From the NCBI RefSeq assembly GCF_009827435.1, contig NZ_WTYM01000044.1, positions 32,765 to 96,764 of the forward strand: a stretch of DNA of 64,000 nucleotides, written 5' to 3'. The stretch is from Croceibacterium salegens. GTDB lineage: Bacteria; Pseudomonadota; Alphaproteobacteria; Sphingomonadales; Sphingomonadaceae. Below are positions 9,316 to 18,783 of the stretch, piece after piece; position 1 is the stretch's first letter, and the number at the start of each line of letters is the position of its first letter. The position numbers and the translations under genes were made by a program. The notes under the pieces are model-generated. The model ran no database searches, was not told the origin of the DNA, and was given only the letters and a program-made list of their open reading frames with translations.

Positions 9316-9346
9316 GAACCGGAATTGCGGCAGGTGCCGCCGGTTC
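9316..9346 (-). promoter_or_regulatory. Stem-loop in the leader of the TonB-dependent receptor gene
   Basis: GAACCGG (9316-9322) pairs with CCGGTTC (9340-9346). Inside it CGGCA (9328-9332) pairs with TGCCG (9335-9339), leaving one 5-nt bulge and a 2-base gap at the tip, so the tip pair may open. In the transcript this lies 24 nt before the start codon, just upstream of the AGGGAG ribosome site. It could influence translation or mRNA stability, or be a protein-binding site. Confidence 0.45.
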
Positions 9347-9646
9347 GATCCAGACAAGCTCTCTCGGTCGCGGAGCATGGCTTTGTGACAAGGGTTCCGG
9401 TCCGGGCGCCATTGCACCACGGATGCGGCAATCCCGACATGCCCCTTTGCGCTCGCCGGGTCTTCGCCGTCACCCTTCGGGTGATCGCCGATCGGGACGG
9501 CTTGCAGCATGAATTTCGGACATTCCCGTGGAACTGCCCGTTGATTTCGATGGACGGCGGACGAATGCCGACTGGCGTCGGGAGGGTACATTTGGTCGAT
9601 TGAGCAGCGCCATTCGCCGAAGCGGAAAGGCCCAAGAATCGCCCAT

Positions 9647-9675
9647 TTGCGCCGCGCGCCGTCCCGGTCTATGGA
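9647..9675 (+). promoter_or_regulatory. Candidate housekeeping promoter of ahcY
   Basis: TTGCGC (9647-9652), a 17-base spacer and TATGGA (9670-9675) give a plausible -35/-10 pair. The TTGCGC hexamer also appears in the rpmF promoter candidate. Predicted start is near 9682, leaving a leader of about 60 nt. Confidence 0.4.
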
Positions 9676-9744
9676 GAATTTCGACACTGGCGAAGCATGG
9701 AGCCCCGGCGACGCCTTCATCACACTTCGAAGGAGTTTCCACGC

Positions 9745-11151
<1,407 letters not shown>

Positions 11152-11158
11152 TCGCGCA

Positions 11159-11185
11159 TCCCCTCCCGCCACACGCGGGAGGGGA
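11159..11185 (+). terminator. Hairpin terminator after ahcY
   Basis: An 11-bp perfect stem (TCCCCTCCCGC at 11159-11169 and its complement at 11175-11185) closes a CACAC loop, 7 nt after the ahcY stop. No clear T-run follows, as is common in GC-rich alphaproteobacteria, so termination is inferred from the stem and its position. Confidence 0.7.
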
Positions 11186-11236
11186 TAGCCCTTACGGTCT
11201 GTTGCATCAGTGGCGCGCGGCTCATAGCTGTAAGTG

Positions 11237-13585
11237 ATGGAGCTCACGCCAACCGCACTGGTACTGCTCGGCCTTATGCTGGCCGCGTGGACGTTTGGCG
11301 CCGGCTGGTTGGCGCTGGGCGCCAGCAAGACGGCGCGCCAGGCGCGTGCCTCACGATCGAACGCCCGGCGCCTCGCGCGAATGATGGAAGATTCGCCCGC
11401 CGTACCGTTGCTGGTGCGGGCGGATATGAAGATCGAAGGTCCCGACAAGCTCGCAAGCTGGCTCGGGCTCGACAGCCTTCCCGGCTATCTCAGCGAACTG
11501 TCCGAGGCGACCGGCGAAAGTGGGCTGGGCGAATTCGAGATGGGCGAACTCACCGAGGCGGTTCGGCGCACGCAGAAGACGGCTGCGCCGTTTCGGATGG
11601 TCGTAACTCCGCGCGGTTCGGAGCGCAGCCTGGCGCTGCGCGGGCAGGTCGCCGATCCGGTCGTCGCCCCGCCGGGCGCGGCGTTGGTCTGGTTCTTCGA
11701 CTTCTCCGAAAGCCACGTCGAACTGACCCGGCTGCGCGAGGAGACGCAGCACGCGCGCGACGACTTCGCCGCGCTGGTCGGGCTGATCGAGGCCGCCCCG
11801 ATGCCGATGTGGTTCCGCGGTCCCGACATGAAGCTACGGCTGGTCAACAGCGCCTACGTCAAGGCGGTCGGGGCGGACAACGCCGACGCGGTCGTCGAGA
11901 AGCAGGTCGAGCTGATCGAGCGGGTCGACGGCCTCACCGCGGCGCAGATCGCCGCACAGGCCCGCGACAAGGACCTGCCGATCGAGCGCATCGTGCAGGC
12001 GACAGTGGGCAGCCAGCGCCGCACCGTGCGGGTCAGCGATCTGCCGCTCGGCCAGGAGGGTGTCGCCGGTTACGCCATCGACATCGAGGAGATGGAGGAG
12101 CAGTCGCGCGCCTTCCGCGCCTTCCGCGAGGCGCAGCGGCAGATGCTCGATCAGCTTTCGATCGGCGTCGCCCAGTTCGATTCCGAGCAGCGTCTGTCGT
12201 TTTCTAACCAGCCGTTCCAGCGGCAGTTCTCGCTTCCGGCCAATTCGGCGGTCGATCCGCCTTCGTTCGAGCGCTTCCTCGACATCGCGCGCGATGCCGG
12301 GCGGGTGCCCGAAGTGCGCGATTTCCCGGCGTGGCGGCGCGAGCTGGTCGACTGGTTCGCCTCCGATGCCTCGCACGACGAGGCCTGGACTTTGAGCGAC
12401 GGCACGCACCTGCGCGTCGTGGCCCAGCCGATGCCCGACGGCGGGCTTGTGATAATTGCCGAGGACCGCTCCGAACCGCTCGCCCTCTCGGCGATGCGCG
12501 ACACCCTGCTGCGGACCCGCGCCGCGACTTTCGACAGCCTTTTCGAATCGCTCGCGGTTTTTGCGCCCGACGGACGGATGCAGCTGTGGAACCGCCGCTT
12601 CGGGGATATTTGGGGTCTGCCCGAACATTTCCTCGACGAACACCCCCGGATCGATAAGGTGCTAGAAAAGATCAGCCGGCAACTTGCTCGACCCGGGCAA
12701 TGGAAGGCAATTGGCGATGTAGTTCGCTCGGCCACGCTCGACCGTCAGCAGCGCGGCGGGCAGGTGACCCTCACCGACGGCCGCACCCTCGAATTCGCCG
12801 GCGTCCCGCTGCCCGATGGCAACGGGTTGCTGACAGTGCTTGACGTGACAGATTCGAAAAAAGCTGAAGACGTCCTTCGCGAGCGCGCTAGCGCGTTGGA
12901 AGAGGCCGATGCAGTTAAGACCCGGTTCCTTGCCAACATGAGTTATGAATTCCGCACGCCTTTGACCTCGATAGGTGGCTTTGCCGAGTTGCTGCAGGGT
13001 GGGGTCGCCGGCAAGCTGACTTCGAAGGGCCAGGAATACATCGCGGCGATTATCGCCTCTGTTGAGCGCCTGTCGCAACAGATCGAAACGGTGCTCGATC
13101 TTACCCAGAGCGAGGTAGGGCTTCTTCCGATCGCCACGGAAGAGGTCGACCTGCTAGCCTTCGTCACTTCCGTCGTACGTGAGCGTGAGGATGTGATCGA
13201 GGATAACGACCTCACGCTCAACTTGCGCGGCAACAAGGGCATTGGGACGGTGGTAGTCGACAAGCGTCAGCTCGGCCGCGCATTGGGCAACATCCTCGAC
13301 AATGCGATTGCCGCGATGCCAGAAGGGGGGCGAATTGTGGTTGCGCTGTCGCGGATGAAACAGGGCGTGCGGATCGTCATTTCCGACAACGGCCCCGGCA
13401 TGAAACCGAGTGAACTGGCGCGCGCCCTTGAAGGATATCGCATCGGCACTGGCGGCATGCCCGGGGCGCGGCGCGGCGGGCTCGGCCTGCCGCTGGCCCG
13501 CCAGCTGATCGAGGCGCACGGCGGCAAGCTCGAACTGCAGAGCGAGCAGGGTGTGGGAACCACCGCCACGATCCTCTTGCCGTGA
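11237..13585 (+). CDS. divL: DivL-type sensor kinase homologue with Tyr in place of the H-box His
   Basis: The 782-aa protein has an N-terminal membrane segment (about 6-29), PAS-like regions (about 190-260, 310-380 and 435-500), a DHp helix pair and a C-terminal HATPase domain (N-box NILDNAIAAM near 684, DNGPGM, GGLGLPLAR near 748). The phosphoacceptor motif reads SYEFRTPL, with Tyr570 where kinases have His. This substitution, the length and the domain order match Caulobacter DivL (Tyr550), an essential regulator that binds DivK and controls CckA-CtrA signalling and cell polarity rather than acting as an ordinary kinase. GTG at 11234 is an alternative start one codon upstream. The stop overlaps tsaE as GTGA. 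Confidence 0.9.
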   Translation: MELTPTALVLLGLMLAAWTFGAGWLALGASKTARQARASRSNARRLARMMEDSPAVPLLVRADMKIEGPDKLASWLGLDSLPGYLSELSEATGESGLGEFEMGELTEAVRRTQKTAAPFRMVVTPRGSERSLALRGQVADPVVAPPGAALVWFFDFSESHVELTRLREETQHARDDFAALVGLIEAAPMPMWFRGPDMKLRLVNSAYVKAVGADNADAVVEKQVELIERVDGLTAAQIAAQARDKDLPIERIVQATVGSQRRTVRVSDLPLGQEGVAGYAIDIEEMEEQSRAFRAFREAQRQMLDQLSIGVAQFDSEQRLSFSNQPFQRQFSLPANSAVDPPSFERFLDIARDAGRVPEVRDFPAWRRELVDWFASDASHDEAWTLSDGTHLRVVAQPMPDGGLVIIAEDRSEPLALSAMRDTLLRTRAATFDSLFESLAVFAPDGRMQLWNRRFGDIWGLPEHFLDEHPRIDKVLEKISRQLARPGQWKAIGDVVRSATLDRQQRGGQVTLTDGRTLEFAGVPLPDGNGLLTVLDVTDSKKAEDVLRERASALEEADAVKTRFLANMSYEFRTPLTSIGGFAELLQGGVAGKLTSKGQEYIAAIIASVERLSQQIETVLDLTQSEVGLLPIATEEVDLLAFVTSVVREREDVIEDNDLTLNLRGNKGIGTVVVDKRQLGRALGNILDNAIAAMPEGGRIVVALSRMKQGVRIVISDNGPGMKPSELARALEGYRIGTGGMPGARRGGLGLPLARQLIEAHGGKLELQSEQGVGTTATILLP

Positions 13586-14019
13586 CCGTCGACCTGCCGG
13601 ACCTGGCCTCGATGGAGGCGTTCGGCGTGCGCATCGCTGCGCGGCTTAGGCTTGGCGACATCGTTGCGCTGACCGGCAACCTCGGTACCGGCAAGACGAC
13701 GCTGGCGCGCGCAATCATTGCCGCGCTCGGCCATAAGGGCGAGGTTCCGTCACCGACCTTCACCATCGTCGAAACTTACGACGGGCTCGATCCGCCGCTG
13801 GTCCATGCCGACTTCTACCGCCTCGAATCGCCTCGGGAGGCCGGAGAACTCGGGCTCGACGACTATCGCGAGGGCGCCGCGCTGCTCGCAGAATGGCCCG
13901 ACAGAGCCGGAGGCTTCGCGCACGAAGCCGCTTGCCTGTCGGTCACGCTGGAATTTGCTGAAAGCGGTCGCAAGGCGATTGTGAAAGGCGGCGAGGATTG
14001 GCTAGGGCGCCTTCCATGA
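13582..14019 (+). CDS. tsaE: tRNA threonylcarbamoyladenosine biosynthesis ATPase TsaE
   Basis: The 145-aa protein is the ATPase that works with TsaB and TsaD to make the t6A base at position 37 of ANN-decoding tRNAs. The Walker A motif GNLGTGKTT lies near residue 33, SPTFTIVETY near 55, and the HADFYRLE motif near 75, all characteristic of TsaE. The GTG start overlaps the divL stop and its own stop overlaps the next start (ATGA), so translation is probably coupled on both sides. Confidence 0.95.
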   Translation: MTVDLPDLASMEAFGVRIAARLRLGDIVALTGNLGTGKTTLARAIIAALGHKGEVPSPTFTIVETYDGLDPPLVHADFYRLESPREAGELGLDDYREGAALLAEWPDRAGGFAHEAACLSVTLEFAESGRKAIVKGGEDWLGRLP

Positions 14020-14993
14020 GTGGAGAGTTGCCCGCAGGGCTGGACGAATTCCTTGATCGCGCCGGTTGGGGCGGCAGCGCCGTCGAGCCGCTGGCCGGCG
14101 ACGCCAGCTTCCGGCGCTATTTTCGTATCCGCGATGCTGATCGCAGCGCTATGCTGATGGATGCCCCGCCGCCACACGAGGACCCGGGCCCCTTCCTTGA
14201 CGTCGGCGCATGGCTTTCGCACCACGGACATCGCGCACCGGAAATCCACGCCGAGGATCGCGGCCGCGGGCTGGTGCTCATCGAGGATTTCGGCGCCGAC
14301 CGTATGCGCGACTGGCTCGACGATAATCCCGGTGCGGAGACCGAAACCTATCGCCGGGCGATTGATGCTCTTGTGAGCCTGCACAACTCGCCACCCGGCC
14401 CGTTCGCGCCTTACGATATGGCTGTGTACCAGCGCGAAGCGGCTTTGCTGACCGAATGGTATGCCCCGGCGGCAGGGCTGGACGTCGACGCTGCCGCTTA
14501 TGTTGCGGCCTGGGACGAGGTACTCGCCCCGATGCTTCCGCGCCAACAGCCGGGCGTCACTGTGCTGCGTGACTATCACGCCGAGAACATCATGCTGCTC
14601 GATGGCGGCGAGCAGGGTTTGATCGATTTCCAGGACGCGCTGGTCGGCCACCCGGCCTACGACCTCGTCAGCCTGCTGCAGGACGCGCGGCGCGATGTTT
14701 CGCCCGATCTCGAACGGGCAATGCTCGACCATTACCTGTCGCAGGTCGATGCCGGTCCGGATTTCCTCGCCGACTATGCCCGCCTTGGCGCACAGCGGAA
14801 TGCCAAGATCGTCGGCATCTTCGTCCGCTTGTGGAAGCGCGACTGCAAGAAGCACTACACTGCGATGATTCCGCGTGTGTGGAATGCATTGGAGCGCGAC
14901 CTTGCGCATCCTGCGCTCGCGCCGGTGGCAGGATGGTTCGACGCCAACATTCCGCAACATATCCGCGCTAGCGGCGGCGGCGACCTGTCATGA
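14016..14993 (+). CDS. amgK: N-acetylmuramate/N-acetylglucosamine anomeric kinase AmgK
   Basis: The 325-aa protein belongs to the aminoglycoside phosphotransferase fold. It shows the catalytic loop DYHAENIM near residue 185 and the metal-binding IDFQDA near 205. Because it is followed by a MurU homologue with a four-base overlap, the specific call is AmgK, which phosphorylates MurNAc (and GlcNAc) at C1 in cell-wall recycling. The pair turns recovered MurNAc into UDP-MurNAc, bypassing de novo MurA. The ATG at 14016 was chosen over an in-frame start at 13998 because of the ATGA overlap with tsaE. Confidence 0.9.
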   Translation: MSGELPAGLDEFLDRAGWGGSAVEPLAGDASFRRYFRIRDADRSAMLMDAPPPHEDPGPFLDVGAWLSHHGHRAPEIHAEDRGRGLVLIEDFGADRMRDWLDDNPGAETETYRRAIDALVSLHNSPPGPFAPYDMAVYQREAALLTEWYAPAAGLDVDAAAYVAAWDEVLAPMLPRQQPGVTVLRDYHAENIMLLDGGEQGLIDFQDALVGHPAYDLVSLLQDARRDVSPDLERAMLDHYLSQVDAGPDFLADYARLGAQRNAKIVGIFVRLWKRDCKKHYTAMIPRVWNALERDLAHPALAPVAGWFDANIPQHIRASGGGDLS

Positions 14994-15706
14994 CAGAGCT
15001 GGCATCCGATACCGCGATGGTCCTTGCCGCCGGGCTGGGCAAGCGGATGCGTCCGCTTACCGCCAGCCAGCCCAAGCCGCTCGTACGGGTCGCCGGGAAG
15101 GCTCTTATCGATCACGCGCTCGACCGTCTCGCCGATGCCGGCGTGGCCAAGGCGGTGGTCAACGTCCACTACCTCGCCGATGCGCTCGAGGCGCACGTCG
15201 TGGCGCGCACGGCGCCGCAGGTCACCGTTTCGGACGAGCGCGAACTCCTGCTTGAAACCGGCGGGGGGATGACCAAGGCGCTGCCGTTGCTGCCCGACCC
15301 GTTCTTCGCCATCAACAGCGACAACATCTGGCTCGAAGGGCCACAAGACGCCTTCCACGACCTGTCGCGGACATGGGATCCGGAGAAGATGGATGCGCTG
15401 CTGCTGCTCGTACCGCATCGCGGGGCGCACAATTTCCGCGGCAAGGGCGACTTCCACATGACCGGCGACGGGCGGCTGACCCGGCGCCGCTCGGGCCGCA
15501 TCGCCCCGTTCATCTATTCGGGCATCCAACTCGTCAGCCACCGCCTGATGCGCGACGCGCCGCAAGGGCCGTTCTCGACAAACCTCCTGTGGTCGCGCGC
15601 CATCGAGGAAGAGCGGCTCTACGGCATCGCATTCACCGGGGAGTGGTTCGAAGTCGGCACTCCAGCGGCAATCGCCCCGACCGAAGCCGCACTCCGGGAT
15701 GGCTGA
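14990..15706 (+). CDS. murU: N-acetylmuramate alpha-1-phosphate uridylyltransferase MurU
   Basis: The 238-aa nucleotidyltransferase opens with the diagnostic LAAGLGKRMRPLTASQPKPL, which binds the UTP phosphates and contains the catalytic Arg/Lys. A short NVHYLAD follows near residue 58 and INSDNIW near 105 supplies the metal-binding Asp. It makes UDP-MurNAc from MurNAc-1-phosphate. It overlaps amgK as ATGA. An intergenic palindromic repeat separates it from addB. Confidence 0.92.
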   Translation: MTELASDTAMVLAAGLGKRMRPLTASQPKPLVRVAGKALIDHALDRLADAGVAKAVVNVHYLADALEAHVVARTAPQVTVSDERELLLETGGGMTKALPLLPDPFFAINSDNIWLEGPQDAFHDLSRTWDPEKMDALLLLVPHRGAHNFRGKGDFHMTGDGRLTRRRSGRIAPFIYSGIQLVSHRLMRDAPQGPFSTNLLWSRAIEEERLYGIAFTGEWFEVGTPAAIAPTEAALRDG

Positions 15707-15723
15707 TTGCCGACCGAATCTTT

Positions 15724-15810
15724 CGTCATTGCGAGGAACCGAAAGCGACGCGGCAATCCAGTGTGATGTGTACAACCGATCTGGATTGCTTCGCTCCGCT
15801 CGCAAAGACG
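15724..15810. repeat. Intergenic inverted-repeat element (CGTCATTGCGAG type)
   Basis: The left arm (15724-15761) begins CGTCATTGCGAGGAAC and ends GCAATCCAG. The right arm (15781-15810) begins CTGGATTGC and ends TCGCAAAGACG. The arms are imperfectly complementary and could fold into a long hairpin. Elements of this kind are dispersed in many alphaproteobacterial genomes. It fills almost the whole murU-addB gap, so it may shape the transcript between the two gene groups. Confidence 0.7.
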
Positions 15811-15825
15811 AGTTAAGACAAGGCC

Positions 15826-18783
15826 ATGGCTGATCGCTCCGGGCCACAAGTCTACTCCATCGCCGCGCACCGCGGCTTCGCCGATGCGCTCGTCGCCGGG
15901 CTGATTCCCCGCTACTCCGAACCTGAAGTCGGCCTTGCCCGCCTAACCTTGCTGCTTCCGAGCAGCCGCGCTGTTCGGACAGTGTCGGAGGCTTTCATCC
16001 GCCTGTCCGGTGCCGGCCTGTTGATGCCGCGCATGGCGACCGTCGGCGACCTCGATCTCGACGAAACGCTCGGCGCACTGCTCGACCCGCTCGGCGCAGG
16101 TGCAGCGATCCCACCGGCGGCCGACCCGACGCGGCGTCTGTTCCGGCTGGCGCAACTGGCGGGCGAGGAATTTCGCGGCAGCGACGACCGGCCGCTACCC
16201 GGCGCGGCCAGGCTGCGGCTGGCCAAGCAGGTTGCCACAGCGATCGACCGACTGCTAATCGAGGATATCGATCCCGAGGCGTTGTGGCAGGAGCCGGTGC
16301 TGCAGGTCCTTGCCGATCAGGCCGATCACTGGAAGGAAAACACCCGGCTTTTCGCGCGAGTCCACGCCCGGTGGCGGGCGGAGCTGGCAGAGCGAAGTGA
16401 AGTTGACGCGGCCACCCGGCGCAACAGGTTGTTCGCGCTTGCAGTCGAGCGCTGGCGGTCGGATCCTCCGAAGACGTCGGTAGTGGCGGCGGGTGTGACC
16501 AGCGCCGCTCCAGCGCTTGCCGATTTACTGCGCGTGGTATCGGAATTGCCGGGTGGGGCGGTGATCCTGCCCGACCTGGACCTGTCGATGAGCGCGGAGG
16601 TGTGGGACGAGCTCGGCCATGCGGGTGCGCCTGACGCCGATCCGCCACTGGCCAAGGGCGATGCCGTCACGCACCCGCAATACCACCTCAAGTTGTTGCT
16701 CAACCGCATGGGAGTGAACCGCACCGAGGTGCAGCCGTGGCACCGCGCCGGGCAGGGCAAGGGTCCGCCCGAGCGCAGCCATGCAATCTCCAACCTGTTC
16801 CTGCCGCCCCAGGCATCCAAGGGCTGGGTTGATCTGCCGTCTGACAAGCGACGGCTGGCAGGCGTGCGGATCGTCGAGACGGCCAATCCCGAGGAGGAGG
16901 CGCAGGCCATTGCGCTGCTCGTGCGGCAGGCCGTCGAGGAGCCGGAGAAGCGCGTAGCGGTCGTTACCCCGGACCGCGGCCTCGCGCGGCGCGTGGTGCA
17001 TCACCTGCGGCGCTGGAACATTGAAGCTGACGATTCCGCAGGCCGCCCGCTGTCGCAGACACCTGCGGGACGGCTGTTCCTGATCCTCGCTGAAGTCGCC
17101 GCCGAACAGGCCGCTCCCGTGCCGCTTATGGCGCTGCTCGAGCATCCGCTGGTGCGGCTCGGCGATGATCGCGGGACGTGGCTCGACGAAGTCCGCGCAT
17201 TTGAACTGCAACTGCGCGGCCCACGCCCTGCGCCGGAGTTGGAAGCGCTGCGCGAGTTGTCGGCAGAGGCAAAAGTCGAGGACTGGTGGAGCGAGGTGGA
17301 ATCGATCCTCGCTCCGCTGATGGATGAGGCTGAGGCACCTCTCTCCGACCTGCTCGACAGGCTGGTGGCCGCAGGCGAAGCGCTGGCCGGTGAGAACCTT
17401 TGGGCGCGCGAGGACGGGCGGGCGCTGTCGGCGCTGGTCGAGGACCTGCGGTTGCATGCGGGCGAGGCGGGCTTTGCGCTGGCGCCCGCCGAATTGCCGT
17501 TTGCGCTGCGCGACCTGCTCGAAGGCGTCGCCGTGCGACCACCCTACGGCAGCCACCCACGTGTCGCAATCTACGGCTTGCTGGAAGCGCGCATGACCCG
17601 GGCCGACCTTGTGATCTGCGCGGGGCTCAACGAAGGGACCTGGCCCGCTACGCCGACGCTCGATCCGTTGCTGCCCTCGGCGCTGCTGAGGGTTCTGGGA
17701 GTGCCGGGACCGGACTTTCGCATCGGGCTTTCTGCGCACGACCTTGCCGGGATGCTCGGTGCGCCCGAGGTGGTGCTGAGCCGCTCGGCGCGCGACGTGC
17801 AGGGGCCAACGATCCCGAGCCGCTTCCTGCTGCGCGTGAAGGCGCTGCTCGGCCAGAGGATGGCCGGCGAGGCGAGCGACGAGGCGCTGCTGGCGCTTGC
17901 GCGTGCGCTCGACGATGCTGATCAAGCGCTTCAATATCCGCAACCAAAGCCTGTTCCGAGCCCCGAACAGCGCAAGGTGCGCGTCAGCGTCACCGCGCTC
18001 GACCGCCTGCGTTCCGACCCCTACCAGTTCTACGCTTCGGCGATCCTGCGGCTCAAGCAGCTCGACCTGCTCGATGCGGAGCCGACCCCCGCGTGGAAGG
18101 GGACGGCGGCGCACGAGGTTCTGGAGAAGTGGCACAAGACCGGGCGGCCGATGGCCGAAGTCGCCGACGAAGTGCTCACGCAGATGAATCACCACCCCCT
18201 GATGCGCGCGCTCTGGCGGCCACGGCTGATGAAGGCGCTCGAATGGGTTGAGGCGCAGATCGCCGCGAATCCGGACCGGACCCCGGCGCTGTTCGAGGAA
18301 TGGGGCTCGATGATGGTCCGCGGCGTCGAGATATTCGGCAAGGCGGACCGGATCGACCGTTACGCCGACGGCACGTTGGCGATTGTCGATTACAAGACCG
18401 GCCAGCCCCCGAGCGGAGAGCAGGTCGAGCAAGGCTATGCGCTGCAGCTCGGAACCACCGGCCTGATGGCAGAGCGCGGGGGATTCAAGGGTCTCTCGGG
18501 CACCCCCGAGGCGTTCGAATACTGGTCGCTCGCCAAGTCGAAGAAGAGCGACTCCGGTTTCGGTTACATCGCCACGCCGATCCTGACCGGAAGCAAGCGC
18601 AGCGGCATCGCGCTGGAGGATTTCCTGCCCGAAGCGCAGCGCTATCTCGACGAGGCGCTCGACAAATGGATCCTCGGTGACGCGCCGTTCACCGCCCGGC
18701 TCAACCCTGACGCGCCGGGCTACGACACCTACGACCAGCTCATGCGGCTCGACGAGTGGCTCAGGCGCGAGGACGAGACATGA
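15826..18783 (+). CDS. addB: AddB, helicase-nuclease subunit of double-strand break repair
   Basis: The 985-aa protein is the alphaproteobacterial AddB partner of AddA. It has an N-terminal helicase-like fold, LLLPSSRAVRTVSEAF near residue 43, and a central section with NEGTWPATPTLDPLLP. A C-terminal RecB-type nuclease domain carries GKADRIDRY, IVDYKTG and a later Gln/Leu of the QL motif. With AddA it resects broken ends to load RecA. It overlaps addA by ATGA, as expected for a fixed heterodimer. Confidence 0.93.
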   Translation: MADRSGPQVYSIAAHRGFADALVAGLIPRYSEPEVGLARLTLLLPSSRAVRTVSEAFIRLSGAGLLMPRMATVGDLDLDETLGALLDPLGAGAAIPPAADPTRRLFRLAQLAGEEFRGSDDRPLPGAARLRLAKQVATAIDRLLIEDIDPEALWQEPVLQVLADQADHWKENTRLFARVHARWRAELAERSEVDAATRRNRLFALAVERWRSDPPKTSVVAAGVTSAAPALADLLRVVSELPGGAVILPDLDLSMSAEVWDELGHAGAPDADPPLAKGDAVTHPQYHLKLLLNRMGVNRTEVQPWHRAGQGKGPPERSHAISNLFLPPQASKGWVDLPSDKRRLAGVRIVETANPEEEAQAIALLVRQAVEEPEKRVAVVTPDRGLARRVVHHLRRWNIEADDSAGRPLSQTPAGRLFLILAEVAAEQAAPVPLMALLEHPLVRLGDDRGTWLDEVRAFELQLRGPRPAPELEALRELSAEAKVEDWWSEVESILAPLMDEAEAPLSDLLDRLVAAGEALAGENLWAREDGRALSALVEDLRLHAGEAGFALAPAELPFALRDLLEGVAVRPPYGSHPRVAIYGLLEARMTRADLVICAGLNEGTWPATPTLDPLLPSALLRVLGVPGPDFRIGLSAHDLAGMLGAPEVVLSRSARDVQGPTIPSRFLLRVKALLGQRMAGEASDEALLALARALDDADQALQYPQPKPVPSPEQRKVRVSVTALDRLRSDPYQFYASAILRLKQLDLLDAEPTPAWKGTAAHEVLEKWHKTGRPMAEVADEVLTQMNHHPLMRALWRPRLMKALEWVEAQIAANPDRTPALFEEWGSMMVRGVEIFGKADRIDRYADGTLAIVDYKTGQPPSGEQVEQGYALQLGTTGLMAERGGFKGLSGTPEAFEYWSLAKSKKSDSGFGYIATPILTGSKRSGIALEDFLPEAQRYLDEALDKWILGDAPFTARLNPDAPGYDTYDQLMRLDEWLRREDET

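Larger units (their letters stand above)
9293..9744. other. 452-bp divergent intergenic region between the TonB receptor and ahcY
   Basis: No gene is supported here; the open frames crossing it are antisense or out-of-frame extensions. It holds the receptor leader with a stem-loop (9316-9346), a sigma-70-like promoter for ahcY (9647-9675), and an AAGGAG ribosome site at 9730-9735. I looked for an S-adenosylhomocysteine riboswitch upstream of ahcY and saw no convincing match. The middle (about 9400-9640) shows nothing I can name. Confidence 0.6.

Noticed and set aside
9335..9355. GGTTCGATCC resembling a tRNA T-arm
   Set aside because: No acceptor, D or anticodon stems could be matched on either side; it is part of the receptor leader hairpin.
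9600..9744. SAH riboswitch upstream of ahcY
   Set aside because: I could not find the conserved core or pairing pattern; the leader of about 60 nt from the candidate promoter is short for it.
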